Source: Nitzschia sp. pyKryTriq1 (Eukaryota > Bacillariophyta > Bacillariophyceae > Bacillariales > Bacillariaceae). Taken from it: a stretch of 64,000 nt of DNA. The notes beneath the pieces are model-generated. The model did no database searches. It was not told where the DNA came from and worked only from the letters and a program-made list of their open reading frames with translations. The stretch covers positions 507,001 through 571,000 of the forward strand of contig OY101122.1 of NCBI GenBank assembly GCA_956465555.1, given 5' to 3'. This document shows, piece after piece, positions 52,814 to 63,367 of this stretch (position 1 is the first letter of the stretch; each line of letters starts with the position of its first letter). Made by a program: the position numbers and the translations under genes.

Positions 52814-54469
52814 CTAACAAAGGTATGGGCTGGACAAAGTTGCAAATCCAGAAGCAACGCCGCCTTCATCGACATTGCTGAACTTTGTTCGCAGCAAAAA
52901 TCCCGCGTACTCATTGAGAACAACTTTTCCATGCGCATCAACAACCAGAGTCCCGTAACACCCAAGCTCAGAGATACTGTCACCGGTTCCTTCCACGCGC
53001 CCTCCTCGCAACAATATGGCTTTTTGCTGGGGAGGGAACAGCCGTTGCATCAGTATGTATTCAGCTAGTTGCTTCCCAAGTTTAAGGGAGCCATCTTCCT
53101 CGGTCGACGTATGTTCACGCAACTTCTCGGCCAATGAATCCCCGTAAAAGTTGTAGCCCCCGCCTTCTCGTTGTGGCTTGAGAACATATTTGGCGTGTTG
53201 CCCATTGAGGACCTCTTGGGCAGCATGCAAGTCTTCTGCCGTTGCATCTTCACCCATGCTGTATAGGCCGGCGAAGCACGACCTCATTGCCTCCACCTTT
53301 CTTCTCTCGTCAGAGCCGGGAAAGAAACGCTCCAAGACTCCTGGGCGCGCGAGATCTTGTTGAACTTTCTTCGTCCCTGCCAAATGATATCCAAGTGATG
53401 GGCACTTGGCGGCTCGAGAGCATTCCAGCTTGAGCCTAGCTTTCCATTCGACCCCATCATCGCCGTCTGGGTAGTCGGTAGGGGCATAGCCTGCTCTGTA
53501 GTAAATCACCGCGATTTCTTTGTCACCTAGTTTAAGCGACCCATCGCCATCAAGAGATATCGCACAGTATGCCTTTTTCAGAGACATCCGGACAACTGGG
53601 ATGTTGTGGTCTTCAAATAGCCTGAATTCAAGCATGCGTTGGTCAACTGTGTTGGTTTCACCCTCCTGAACGACGAACAACACAATGACGTCCGAAGCAT
53701 CTCCTCCTGCTTCAAACTTTTGCACATATCTATCATAGGCTAGAGAGATGGCACGGGGGATACGCTCAAGCGTTGGGTTCTCAGGGACTCCTGGTGCTGG
53801 ATCAGTCGAAGTAGTAACCATTTTTCGATTGATTTCTAGGAATTCACCAACCTCATCACCGAAACGAGAAGTCAAATAACGATGGAGGCTGAATATTCGG
53901 GAAGACAATCCAGCGAAGGAAGCCGCGATTGTGTTCAATTCGACTTGCTTCAACTGATAGGGTTCGCCTTCGGCTGCGGAATGCAACATGTAGTCGCTTC
54001 GATGAATGCCCAGTCGATCCGCGAGTTTTGCTGGCGTATCCTTGTCTCCACCAACATATACTTGCCTGTAAAGCTTCAATAGCTGTGCTGTGAAGGGGTC
54101 CATTTCTGCCACGCCTCCACCCAGCGTACGCTCAAGAAACTCGGCGTCGCGACTGACCCTATCGACCAATTCATTAAATGCAGTCGCTACAGCCTGTGCG
54201 TTGGCAAGGGCTTCCTTTGGATATGCATTAGGCAGTAGAGACATCGGTGCACATTCAAAATAGGTGTTAGAGGGGTCGTCCCATCTTTTGCGTTCAACTT
54301 GGATACCATTGGCGCTCGCGTAAGAATTGGCGTGGGCTGCAAGGACCTCGAGGGGCACCAAGTCAGACATCTTGGTGCTCTTGCTTGTGCTCAAAGCAGC
54401 AATAACTTGATAATTTAGAAGGAGGATGGTGTTGGTCAAAATTGGAATCGCTATCACCGAATTTTTCAT
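52814..54469 (-). CDS. GSH2: Glutathione synthetase (eukaryotic type)
   Basis: Single exon, 551 residues. It joins gamma-glutamylcysteine and glycine with ATP to make glutathione. Family landmarks run throughout: PMSLLPNAYPKEAL, RSDYMLHSAAEGEPYQLKQVELNTIAASF (substrate and ATP-binding strand), IVLFVVQEGETNTVDQRMLE, AVIYYRAGYAPTDYP and LAGTKKVQQDLARPGVLERF. The ATP-grasp loop is KYVLKPQREGGGYNFYGD, followed by LMQRLFPPQ and the Gly-rich lid ELGCYGTLVV. The end DEGGVASGFATLSSPYL matches the usual C-terminus. The first 33 residues (MKNSVIAIPILTNTILLLNYQVIAALS) form a hydrophobic leader before a second Met (MSDLVPLE, codon at 54370). Use of the two starts could send the enzyme to the secretory or plastid route versus cytosol; this is inference. 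Confidence 0.93.
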   Translation of the reverse strand: MKNSVIAIPILTNTILLLNYQVIAALSTSKSTKMSDLVPLEVLAAHANSYASANGIQVERKRWDDPSNTYFECAPMSLLPNAYPKEALANAQAVATAFNELVDRVSRDAEFLERTLGGGVAEMDPFTAQLLKLYRQVYVGGDKDTPAKLADRLGIHRSDYMLHSAAEGEPYQLKQVELNTIAASFAGLSSRIFSLHRYLTSRFGDEVGEFLEINRKMVTTSTDPAPGVPENPTLERIPRAISLAYDRYVQKFEAGGDASDVIVLFVVQEGETNTVDQRMLEFRLFEDHNIPVVRMSLKKAYCAISLDGDGSLKLGDKEIAVIYYRAGYAPTDYPDGDDGVEWKARLKLECSRAAKCPSLGYHLAGTKKVQQDLARPGVLERFFPGSDERRKVEAMRSCFAGLYSMGEDATAEDLHAAQEVLNGQHAKYVLKPQREGGGYNFYGDSLAEKLREHTSTEEDGSLKLGKQLAEYILMQRLFPPQQKAILLRGGRVEGTGDSISELGCYGTLVVDAHGKVVLNEYAGFLLRTKFSNVDEGGVASGFATLSSPYLC

Positions 54470-55595
54470 GGTTTATTTATTATGGCTTGAGCGATCTCAT
54501 CAATCTTGCATCTCATGCGATGTGGCGCAGCATTCTCTACTGCCACTACGTTCTTGTAGACGCCGGGTTCGACGACGACGAAGACGGTTTAACACGAAGT
54601 TTTTGATGGATGATCGACGATCAACAACGAAGATCCCGCTGGTAGGTACGTGTACCGGTACTGTACCGGTATGATACCTGGTACAGTACAAGTACCGGTA
54701 GCGCCAGAGGCCAGAGATGACTTGAGCTCGCACCTGCGTGCGTGCGTGCGTGACCCACCACGCCAGCCACGCCCTCCAACCTCCAACGCATGCAACCTAC
54801 CGTACCAGGGGTCCTATTATTGGTCCTGTGATCATGGGACAGTACGCGTATAAATCCATCTTCACATAACGCTCTACGGACCTGTCTATATTCTCGAACA
54901 AGTCTTCCAGCGACACAATTGCTCTCAATGGGGCAGCGTCTTCTGTCACCTCTACTTCCTCGTCCACCATCCTATGATGTCAAATGTTATTTTTAGATGT
55001 CAAATGTTATTGTTATGCGTAGCACTATCTTGTCTTTCCTCTCTCCCATCCTCCCACCGCACAATCGTCATCTTCTGTACCGCGCCAGCCTGCTACATCT
55101 AGGGGCCTGGCCACCGTCTTGTTTTTCACTGCCGTTAGAATCGCTTTATTGATAGAACCGGTCAACATTAATTAATGTGCGCGACTTCTCCCTTTCAAAA
55201 ACTCCCGCGCTTTATTGTCCCGCAGGTTTGCCGAATTCAAATATTCCGCGCGAACCTCTGCCAATACCGCGCATTCATGCCGGTATCGCGCCAAAATAAC
55301 TGTGTTTGCAGTTTTTGATATTCGCTTTGGAGTTGGTGAATTTGCTTTTGCCGCATTTTGGCGTCTCGCATGCCACGAATCTTCTCTTATAACAGTATTT
55401 CATGGTACAATAACACTCATTGCATTGCAGATGATGATTTTCGTAATTGATGCCTCTAATACACGCGCTGATCTTATACTTCGACCCTCTTTTACATCCG
55501 TAGACCGTGCAGGTAGTCCAGAGCTCAATACCGTCCTTACGTCAATTCGTTTTTTCTACAGCACATTAAATTCTCTCGACTTCGTTTTATGATAG

Positions 55596-55907
55596 TTACA
55601 CTGCCGCCATCTCTACCTCATCCAGATCCCAAAGCTCGCCATAGTCGACTGGCTCATTCTCCTCCGCATCGTCTCTTTTTCTTTCCACATTCCTCTGTCG
55701 ATAAACCACGCGATATGAAGCACTAAACATTTTCGCTCTCTGGCCTTCACCTTCCAGTTTGAGTTTCTTGCAGATACCAGTCATTTCCTCCGCAGCCCTC
55801 TTCGACCAACCTTTAAACTTGCCTTCATCCGATTTTCTCACCGTATACTCTCTGAACGATTTCAAAAGCTTAGTATTGCTAGTAGTTCGTCTGATCTTCC
55901 GATGCAC
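55596..55907 (-). CDS. Small charged ORF, possibly mobile-element derived
   Basis: 103 residues, strongly basic then acidic (SDEGKFKGWSKRAAEEMTGI; KKLKLEGEGQRAKMFSASYR; ENEPVDYGELWDLDEVEM). Composition is protein-like and differs from GTAC-derived ORFs. No domain is recognised. Upstream AT-rich sequence and the lack of nearby gene signals fit a leftover of a mobile element as well as a real short gene. Confidence 0.3.
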   Translation of the reverse strand: MHRKIRRTTSNTKLLKSFREYTVRKSDEGKFKGWSKRAAEEMTGICKKLKLEGEGQRAKMFSASYRVVYRQRNVERKRDDAEENEPVDYGELWDLDEVEMAAV

Positions 55908-55918
55908 GAACCTCTCTC

Positions 55919-55944
55919 AAGTAAAGTAAAGTAAAGTAAAGTAA
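55919..55944. repeat. (GTAAA)n microsatellite
   Basis: Five tandem GTAAA units. Confidence 0.9.
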
Positions 55945-56342
55945 ACTTTCATCTCAAACTCGAGATTATGACAATGTTATTCTATCTTTGATAACTCCGT
56001 TTGTTGGAATTGGATCTTTGCTCTCGCCGATCAGTCTTGGAACTGCCGGATCCAATTAATCATATCTTCCCCGATGAAGATACTAATATTCGCTCCCAAC
56101 TGTCTATATCTCTATCCCACTTTCTTTCCTGTTATGGTAGCCTTTCGCTCCGTTTAGGGAATCACAGTCGTTGGATTGTATTGTTCATTCTTCATGTATA
56201 GTAAACAATAGTTTCCGCTGGAACGTCGCTTCCAAGACTACCGTCCGATTGAATCGCAGACTCATCCGATTGGATCTCCATTTGGGACTGTTTCTGTACA
56301 TCGCGAATCCAATTCACGACAGTGGGCAGCTACTCTAGACTA

Positions 56343-56343
<1 letters not shown>

Positions 56344-56376
<33 letters not shown>
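56344..56376. repeat. (CTGT)n microsatellite
   Basis: About eight CTGT units. Confidence 0.95.
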
Positions 56377-56649
56377 GCCGCCCGGCGGGTACGAACGCAC
56401 ACATTACCGGCACTTCGTACCAGGTACCGTTACCAGGTACAGTACCGTACCAGGTACCGGTACCGATTCTTCAGTACGAGCACGAATGGGCCGGGTAGGG
56501 CAGGCATCAGGCATGATGGGCAGGCGGGCGTGCAGGGCGGGGATTTGAATTGGTGCCGCCCGAAGCCGGCAAGTCGAAGTCCGCGCCCGTTTTTTGATCA
56601 AGAGAAACGACAACAAAGGATAATTATTTCAGATTGCTCGTTTCAATAA

Positions 56650-56685
56650 CTACCGGTACATTACCAGTACTCGTACAGTACTTTG
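56650..56685. promoter_or_regulatory. GTAC units just upstream of SMC4
   Basis: TACCGGTAC, CCAGTACTCGTAC and AGTAC lie 14-50 bases before the SMC4 start codon. The regulatory role is inferred from position. Confidence 0.25.
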
Positions 56686-56698
56686 TCTGACATCGACA

Positions 56699-59600
56699 AT
56701 GAGCAACGACATGTCGGAAACCGATCCGCCAATGCAACCCATGGAAGAGGAAAGTCCCTTGTCAATGGGGGCAGACATAATGGGAGATGAACCTCCTCCA
56801 CGGCTGCTGATCACAAAAATGGTGAGTGCAAAACTCGTGGGTTCGAGTTTTCGACAAGCTATGTGTTTAAAAAAGGACTCCTTACTGACGAGCTCCTCAC
56901 TCTTCTCTGCTTTCGTAGGTCTTGGAAAACTTCAAGTCATACGCTGGTATCAAGGAGATCGGACCTTTTCACAAATGTTTCTCAGCTGTGGTCGGACCCA
57001 ACGGCTCTGGAAAGTCGAATGTGATCGATGCCATGCTCTTCGTTTTCGGAAAGCGGGCCAAGAAGCTACGCCTCAACAAGGTGTCGGAGCTGATCCACAA
57101 AAGCGACGCTGTAAAGGATGACCCGCCCCAGTATGCCCGAGTTTCCGTGCACTTTCAAGAGATCATCGATACCGGCGACGGCGATGAAGACTACCGCGTG
57201 GTTCCGAACACCGAAACAGTTGTGACTCGCGTGGCCAAAAAGGACAACTCTTCCACGTACAAACTGAACGACAAGAATTCGAGCTTCAAGGAGATAGCCA
57301 CCTATTTGAACTCAAAGGGCATTGACCTGGACAACAATCGTTTCCTCATCCTTCAAGGGGAAGTCGAGATGATATCAATGATGCCTCCCAAGGGAAAAAC
57401 CGAAAACGATGAAGGCTTGCTTGAATACCTTGAAGATATTATTGGCTCTTCAAAATTCGTGGAGGCAGCCAACCAGGCTGCTGAGAAAGTTGATGCTCTC
57501 ACCGAGGTTAGGCAAGAAAAGCTCAATCGTGTCAAAGCTGTCGAGAAAGAAAAGGACAGCCTTGAGGGCGCCAAGGAAGAGGCTGAATCATTGTTAGCAA
57601 AGGAGAGGGAAATTCGCCGCAAGCAAAATATTCTATATCAGATCAATGCTATGAAGGTTCAAAATGAATTAACCAAGCTCACGGAGAGCAAGGAAAATGT
57701 CACCGAGAAGCTAAATTCTGAGCGCGAGGCCAACCTAGCTGCAACCAAACGCATTGAAGAAATTGAATCGGGTCTTGCCGACCAACGAAAGGACTATGAT
57801 ATCACTTTCAACGAGTTGAAGCGCACAAAAGATGAATTTTCCGCTTTTGAACGAAAGGATATCAAGCTTCGAGAAGAGATCAAGCACGAGCGGTCACAGA
57901 AGAAAAAGATCGATGACAAGATAAAGGGAGAAACCAAGAAGGAGACTAGTGCCATTTCCAAACGCGACGCAGCCCTTTCGCGCATTCCCGTTCTCGAGGA
58001 AGAGATCTCAGCCCTTTCCCACCGCAAGGCTGACGAGGAGAGGAAGCTCGAAACGATCGAAGACGAAACTAAAGTAATCACACAACAAGTCCGACGCGAC
58101 CTCGAAGCAAAGACCCAGGAATTGGCTCCGGTGAAACAAGAACGTGCCATCTTGCAGGCAGCCCTTGACACAGCCGAAACCGAAAAGAAGATCGTCGAAG
58201 ATTCTTCAAATAGAGCCAACGAAAGGCTTCGATCCGCAGAGGAAGAGCTCTCATCGATCGATGACACCAAAGCTGAAAAGTGCACATTGCTTCGCGAAAA
58301 AGACCAGGAGCTTAAACGAGCCCAGGGAGATATTCTGAAGTTGGAAAAAGAAGACGCAGAGCTTGCAAAGGGAGAAGCTGCCTTGGAGACTAAGCATGGT
58401 GATCTTGTGGTGAGTCAAGTGGTTGACAAGATTTGCTGTTACTTTGATCCAATTTCTGACTTGCCGTTTCACTCTTCCTACAAAGAATCAAATCGAAGAT
58501 GCTAGGACTGCTATACGATCCTCGGGTGGCAAGTCCAGATCCAAAGCCGTTCGAGGCATTTTGGAAGCGGCGAAGAACGGGGGCGAGCTCAGTAAGGTGG
58601 GAATCCTTGGTCGTCTTGGCGATTTAGCAAGCATTGCGGAACAGTACGATGTTGCAATTTCGACAGCTTGTGGTGGCATGCTTGACAATATTGTGGTTCA
58701 GACTACCGCTGGTGCCCAACGATGTCTTGAATTTCTCAGAAAATACAATCTTGGTCGCGCAAGCTTTATTCCTCTTGATAAGCAAAAGAAGGGTGCCCAC
58801 GACCGACCTGTGGAAACACCAGAAAACGCCCCACGATTGTTTGATTTGATTGTACCGTCCAATTTCTCTGTGACTCCTGCGCTCTTTCTGGCCGTCGGAA
58901 ACACGCTTGTTGCACCTGATATGGATACTGCAACTCGCTGGGCTTACGATTCTAGCAAGCGTTGGCGTGTTGTGACTTTAAACGGCAACTTGATCGAAAC
59001 TACTGGCACAATGTCTGGTGGCGGCAAAACGGCCAGAAGTGGTGGGATGCGAATTGCGGTAAGTTCGACGCATTCTCTTGTATTGTGGACGGTTTGCTGT
59101 ATGCTCATGCTTCGTTTGCTTGTTAGAATTCTCGAACAAAATCGGTGGCTCTTGCACTAGAGGATAATGTGGAATCACATCTTGAAAGAATCGAAGGGGA
59201 AGCCCAGCAGGCCCAGAATCTTCTTCAGGAATGCCGCAAGCGCAGACTAGATATCAAAAGTGAGATTAGGGCTCTGATCAAAAGCAAGAAATCGCTAGAG
59301 GTGCTGATTCCCAAATTGAAGCTGGAAATTGAAGGTTTCGAGACGTCGCGCAAGGAATTGACCAAACTGATTCCGGATCTTCGCTCCCAATGTGAAGTCT
59401 CATCGGATGACCAGGAGAAGAAAGTCGAACTCGCCAACAAAGTTCAGAAATGCCGCTCTGAAATGGACATTTGTGCTAAGCTCGCCGATCGGCTGGAGTC
59501 CGAGTTGTCGAAGCTCCAGCAAGACATTTTGGATGCTGGGGGTTCGCGCCTCAAAAACCAGAGAGCTTGTTGTGAGAAAATTCTTTCTGACTTGAATGCA

Positions 59601-61013
59601 GCCGAAAAAATGTTGAATTCTTCCAAGGTTGAAATCACATCAGCCGAAAAGGCTGAGGCCAAGGCCAAGGCAGCCATTACCGATTTGGAAGGAAAATTGT
59701 CTGCTGCCAGCGAGTCCTTGGAGCAGAAAGAGGCTGAATTTAAGGCTCTGGAATCCGGAGCACTCGAAGTGATGACAGCCTACGAGCAAGTCAAGAAAGT
59801 AGAGGCCGAAAAGCGAAGAGCTCTGGAAGCAGCTTCCAAGGAGGTCGATGAGTTGAAAACGGTCCAGGCCGATATCCGTTGCAAAGAAATCGATTTCCTT
59901 GGGCAATTGGACGCTATTGAAAAGCAACTTTCTGATAACCGGAAGAAAATGCAACATTGGGAGAAGGAGATCGCTCGGCTTTGGGAAGTTGACGGCGAAT
60001 TTGATTTTGAAGACGAGGGCGAAGGCGAGGAGTCGAAAAAACTCGACGCAGACAAAATGGATGTCGAGGAATCGCCACATCACCTTGATACCTCATTGAA
60101 GGATGATAAAAAGACTAAATCTGATTCAATGGTACAGCTCTCCCATGCTGTGCTGGAGAAGTACAACCCTGAAGACATAAAGGAGGCCATTGACATCCTT
60201 GAGACTGAAAGGAACATGCTCGCGAAGAATGCCAACATGGGAGCCATTGATGAGTACAGAAAAAAAGAAGCTGACTATTTATCGAGGTATGACTTTGAAT
60301 TGTTGCTGTGTCCTATCTTCTGCATTGTTTGCTCATATGCTGGTAACGTCTTTTCCAGGGTGGGTGAACTTGACCAAGTTTCTGAGGAGCGAAACATGGC
60401 ACGCAAGGAACATGAAGAACTGAGGCGGCAACGTCTCGAGATGTTTATGGATGGTTTCGGAACTATCACGTTGAAGCTCAAGGAGATGTATCAGATGATA
60501 ACGCTGGGCGGAGATGCCGAGTTGGAATTAGTTGATTCTCTTGATCCGTTCTCGGAAGGAATTGTCTTCTCCGTCCGACCACCCAAAAAGTCGTGGAAAA
60601 ATATCAGCAATCTCTCGGGTGGGGAAAAAACCCTATCGTCACTGTCGTTGGTATTTGCCCTTCACCACTACAAGCCGACCCCTCTCTACGTCATGGACGA
60701 GATCGACGCTGCTCTGGACTTCAAAAATGTCTCGATCGTAGCAAATTACATCAAGGAAAGAACAAAAAATGCCCAATTTATCATCATTTCGCTCCGAAAC
60801 AATATGTTTGAGCTTGCAGATCGGCTTGTAGGAATATACAAGACGAACAATTGTACAAAGAGCGTCACTATCAATCCGCGTGCATTCGGGCTCGCTGGTC
60901 AGCAAAACGGCGCGTTTGCAGATAAAACCAATGCCCTTGAGAACCAGAGCATCACAACAACCACGAAGCCTGTTGTGGGTCCTCAGGATACGTCGATCAT
61001 TTCTGGATACTAA
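56699..61013 (+). CDS. SMC4: Condensin subunit SMC4
   Basis: Five exons (56699-56821, 56919-58409, 58486-59058, 59127-60286, 60359-61013), all GT-AG introns of 68-97 bases, give 1333 residues. SMC4 pairs with SMC2 in condensin to compact chromosomes. The first splice gives ITKMVLENFKSYAGIKEIGPFHKCFSAVV, diagnostic of SMC4 rather than SMC2. Walker A is GPNGSGKSN (about 67). Long coiled coils flank the hinge (about 555-690, AVRGILEAAKNGGELSKVGILGRLGDLA ... CGGMLDNIVV). The ABC signature is LSGGEKTLSSLSLVFALHHY (about 1201). Walker B is PLYVMDEIDAALDFKNV (about 1223), and the D-loop and switch His region is FIIISLRNNMFELADRL. The last intron is 72 bases and in frame, so intron retention would add 24 residues in the second coiled coil. 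It is slightly longer than animal SMC4 (about 1290). Confidence 0.95.
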
Positions 61014-61474
61014 AAGAGGGGAGGCATAGACAGGGGGTGCGCAAGTTGTCTGAAAATCTAGTTTTCCCCTGCTGCGCCCATTTCACCATTTCGTAAGTAG
61101 GGGATATATTTCTTATTTTAGTTCATATTTCGTAGTGGAACCGTACAGTAGTCAATCAAGGGCGAAATAGCAGCCAGTAGGTGACGAACAGTTTAAATGC
61201 GGTATCCATCAATCGATCTCAATGCTTTTTTCAATCCAAGTCTCTTCTCATTTTTAAATGTTCCGCGAAGTGTATGAATCCATTTAACGCCAAATGTATC
61301 AATTAGAATCGGCACAAGCATGATTTTATTTCTCCGTGAGAAAAATGGAGTAGGTTTTGTTGTGAGAAGGCTTTCCCGTTTTCACAATGACCAGACTCAA
61401 CAATACACATGCGGGATTTTCGAAGAAAAAATACATAGAAAAAATCTGCCTCCCCTCCCTTCGGTTCCCCAACC
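61014..61474. other. Intergenic spacer
   Basis: No gene seen. AT-rich, with T-runs near 61222-61260. Confidence 0.45.
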
Positions 61475-62395
61475 CTAAGTAGCAATAGCAATATGCCATC
61501 GGGAATGTTTGGGGTGTATTGGTACGTCACTATTGGCCTTGGTGCGGGGTCTGTTGGTGCCGGACGGTGCTGTTCGTGTGAAGCCGGTGTGTGCTAGGAT
61601 GCTAGTTAGGGTGGCGTTGTTCTGGGATTGTTTGATGCTTGCATATATTCGGGGTTCGTAATTGTTGATATAGGTTTCCATTTGAGAGTTGGTTGCTTCT
61701 GCCAAGTAATCGTCAAGATCGTCGTGGAAGTAGCGTTCTCTGTGTGCTGCTAGGCATGTTTGGCGGCGTTGATCTAGCATTCGTATCTTGGTTTGCAATT
61801 CGAGTCGCTTCTCCGGGGATGGGATCCGGTCAGCCTGCTTGTGTGTGTCATTCAAATGGTTATCCCACAGTGTGCTAAGGCTTGTCCATATGGTTTTGAT
61901 AAGTCCGGTTATGAAAACTCCAGTGTCGAATGCTTTGGAACCACCGTGTTGTTTGTTGTGTTCGTGTTGTAGATATTGTGTCCATTCTTTAGCGAGGAAG
62001 CCTTTGGCGAAGAGGTTCCATCCAATAGCTGTTTGGCTCCGAATTATTGAATGTAGTTCGTCTGGTGTTGGTAGTTCCTGCAGTGGTTGCTTTTGGCGTA
62101 GGTTATCTTCAATGGCGATGACGAAGGCTGAGGTGAAATTATTGGGGACGTCGTGTTTGGAGCAAAATGCTCGCACTGCCTGTGGCAGTTGTCGTTGGTA
62201 CTTGAGAGACACTGGGTTGTTGCATTGGGTCAGGTGGTAGAACGTCTCTGGCTGGTCGCAGTGTCGGCAGGTCGGCTGTGTCCACGACTGGTATGTTAAG
62301 TAGTGAGCTTGGTCTTTGCCAAGTTTTTCATGCCGACCTAATGGGTCGTCATTTCCGGCATTGAAAAGAAATACTCCGCCAATGTGAGTTTGCAC
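61475..62395 (-). mobile_element. Probable LINE-like retrotransposon C-terminal fragment
   Basis: An open frame of 306 residues on the minus strand. A CxxC...HxxxxC-like zinc motif (CRHCDQPETFYHLTQC, about 43-58) is followed by a helical region (PQAVRAFCSKHDVPNNF; AIGWNLFAKGFLAKEWTQY). This arrangement is seen at the C-terminal end of reverse-transcriptase/RNase H polyproteins of non-LTR elements in stramenopiles and other protists. Reverse transcriptase motifs are absent here, and the frame lacks a good ATG start near its upstream end, so this is a 5'-truncated copy. The N-terminal limit coincides with a sequence break to tandem repeats. The family assignment is by recalled pattern only; a host gene of unknown function is the alternative. 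Confidence 0.5.
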
Positions 62396-62419
62396 CTTTG
62401 CAAACCATCCTTAAACAAT

Positions 62420-62606
62420 CTGTTACCAGGAATAAGACCATGACTAGCTCAAGCATTTCGAAGAATAAATTTTACAGACACAGCAAAAAGACTGGTCAGA
62501 AGTGTTAAAGCAATCTGATACCAGGAATAAGAACATGACTTGCTCAAGCATTTCGCAGAATACATTTAACAGACACAGCACAAAGACTGGTCAGAAGTGT
62601 ACTGAA
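62420..62606. repeat. 95-bp tandem duplication
   Basis: Two adjacent copies of a unit starting CTG(T/A)TACCAGGAATAAG and ending GACTGGTCAGAAGTGT, offset by 95 bases, differ at several sites. Confidence 0.85.
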
Positions 62607-62732
62607 AAATGTTGGTCGGAAAAGAACGAACCAATATATATTGTAATCGGACCGATTGGTAGGCATAATAAATAACAGATCATCAGTCTTCTTATGACAT
62701 CTTTCTGGCCTTCCCAACTCCTTGCACCTTGA

Positions 62733-63367
62733 TGAAGATCGCATTATAAACAAAACGAGGTGTTTCAATTCCTTCCTGCAAAAATCCAATCACAAATCTT
62801 CACCAATATTATCTGCATTATGAAGTGATTCACCTGCTTACCGCAACAATTGCATACTTGTTGCAACTTGCAACGCCTTTCCTATTCATCAAATCACAAA
62901 GATGAAAATAGCATTATCGACAAAACGAGGTGTTTCAATTCCTTCCTGCAGAAATCCAATCACCAATCTCCACTAATGTTATCTGCATGATGAAGTGATT
63001 CACCTGCTTACCGCAACAATTGCATACTCGTTGCAACTTGCAACGCCTTTCCTATTCATCAAATCACAAAGATGAAAATAGCATTATCGACAAAACGAGG
63101 TGTTTCAATTCCTTCCTGCAGAAATCCAATCACCAATCTCCACTAATGTTATCTGCATGATGAAGTGATTCACCTGCTTACCGCAACAATTGCAGACTCG
63201 CTGCAACTTGCAACCCCTTCCCTATTCATCAAATCACAAAGATAAAAATAGCACTATCGACAAAAAAAGGTGTTTCAATTCCTTCTTGCAACAATCCAAT
63301 AACATATCTTCACTAACCTTATTTGCATTATGAAGTGATTCATCTACTTCCCGCAACAATTGCATAC
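62733..63367. repeat. 170-bp tandem (satellite-like) array, about 3.7 copies
   Basis: The word TGTTTCAATTCCTTC recurs at 62761, 62931, 63101 and 63271, an exact 170-base period. The middle copies are nearly identical; the first and last are more diverged. Each unit carries GAAGTGATTCACCTGCTTACC and CCGCAACAATTGCATAC. Single-strand reading shows no coding sense. Confidence 0.93.

Larger units (their letters stand above)
54470..56698. other. Long spacer with GTAC clusters, simple repeats and one small ORF
   Basis: No well-supported gene over 2.2 kb. It contains GTAC clusters (54640-54705, 56415-56465, 56650-56685), CGTGCGTGCGTGCGTGACC (about 54737-54755), an ATGTCAAATGTTATTNTTA duplication (54972-55013), a (GTAAA)n run (55919-55944) and a (CTGT)n run (56344-56376). 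The small minus ORF is listed separately. Confidence 0.5.

Noticed and set aside
62733-63367. CRISPR array
   Set aside because: The whole 170-base unit repeats without short conserved repeats and unique spacers; it is a plain tandem satellite in a eukaryote.
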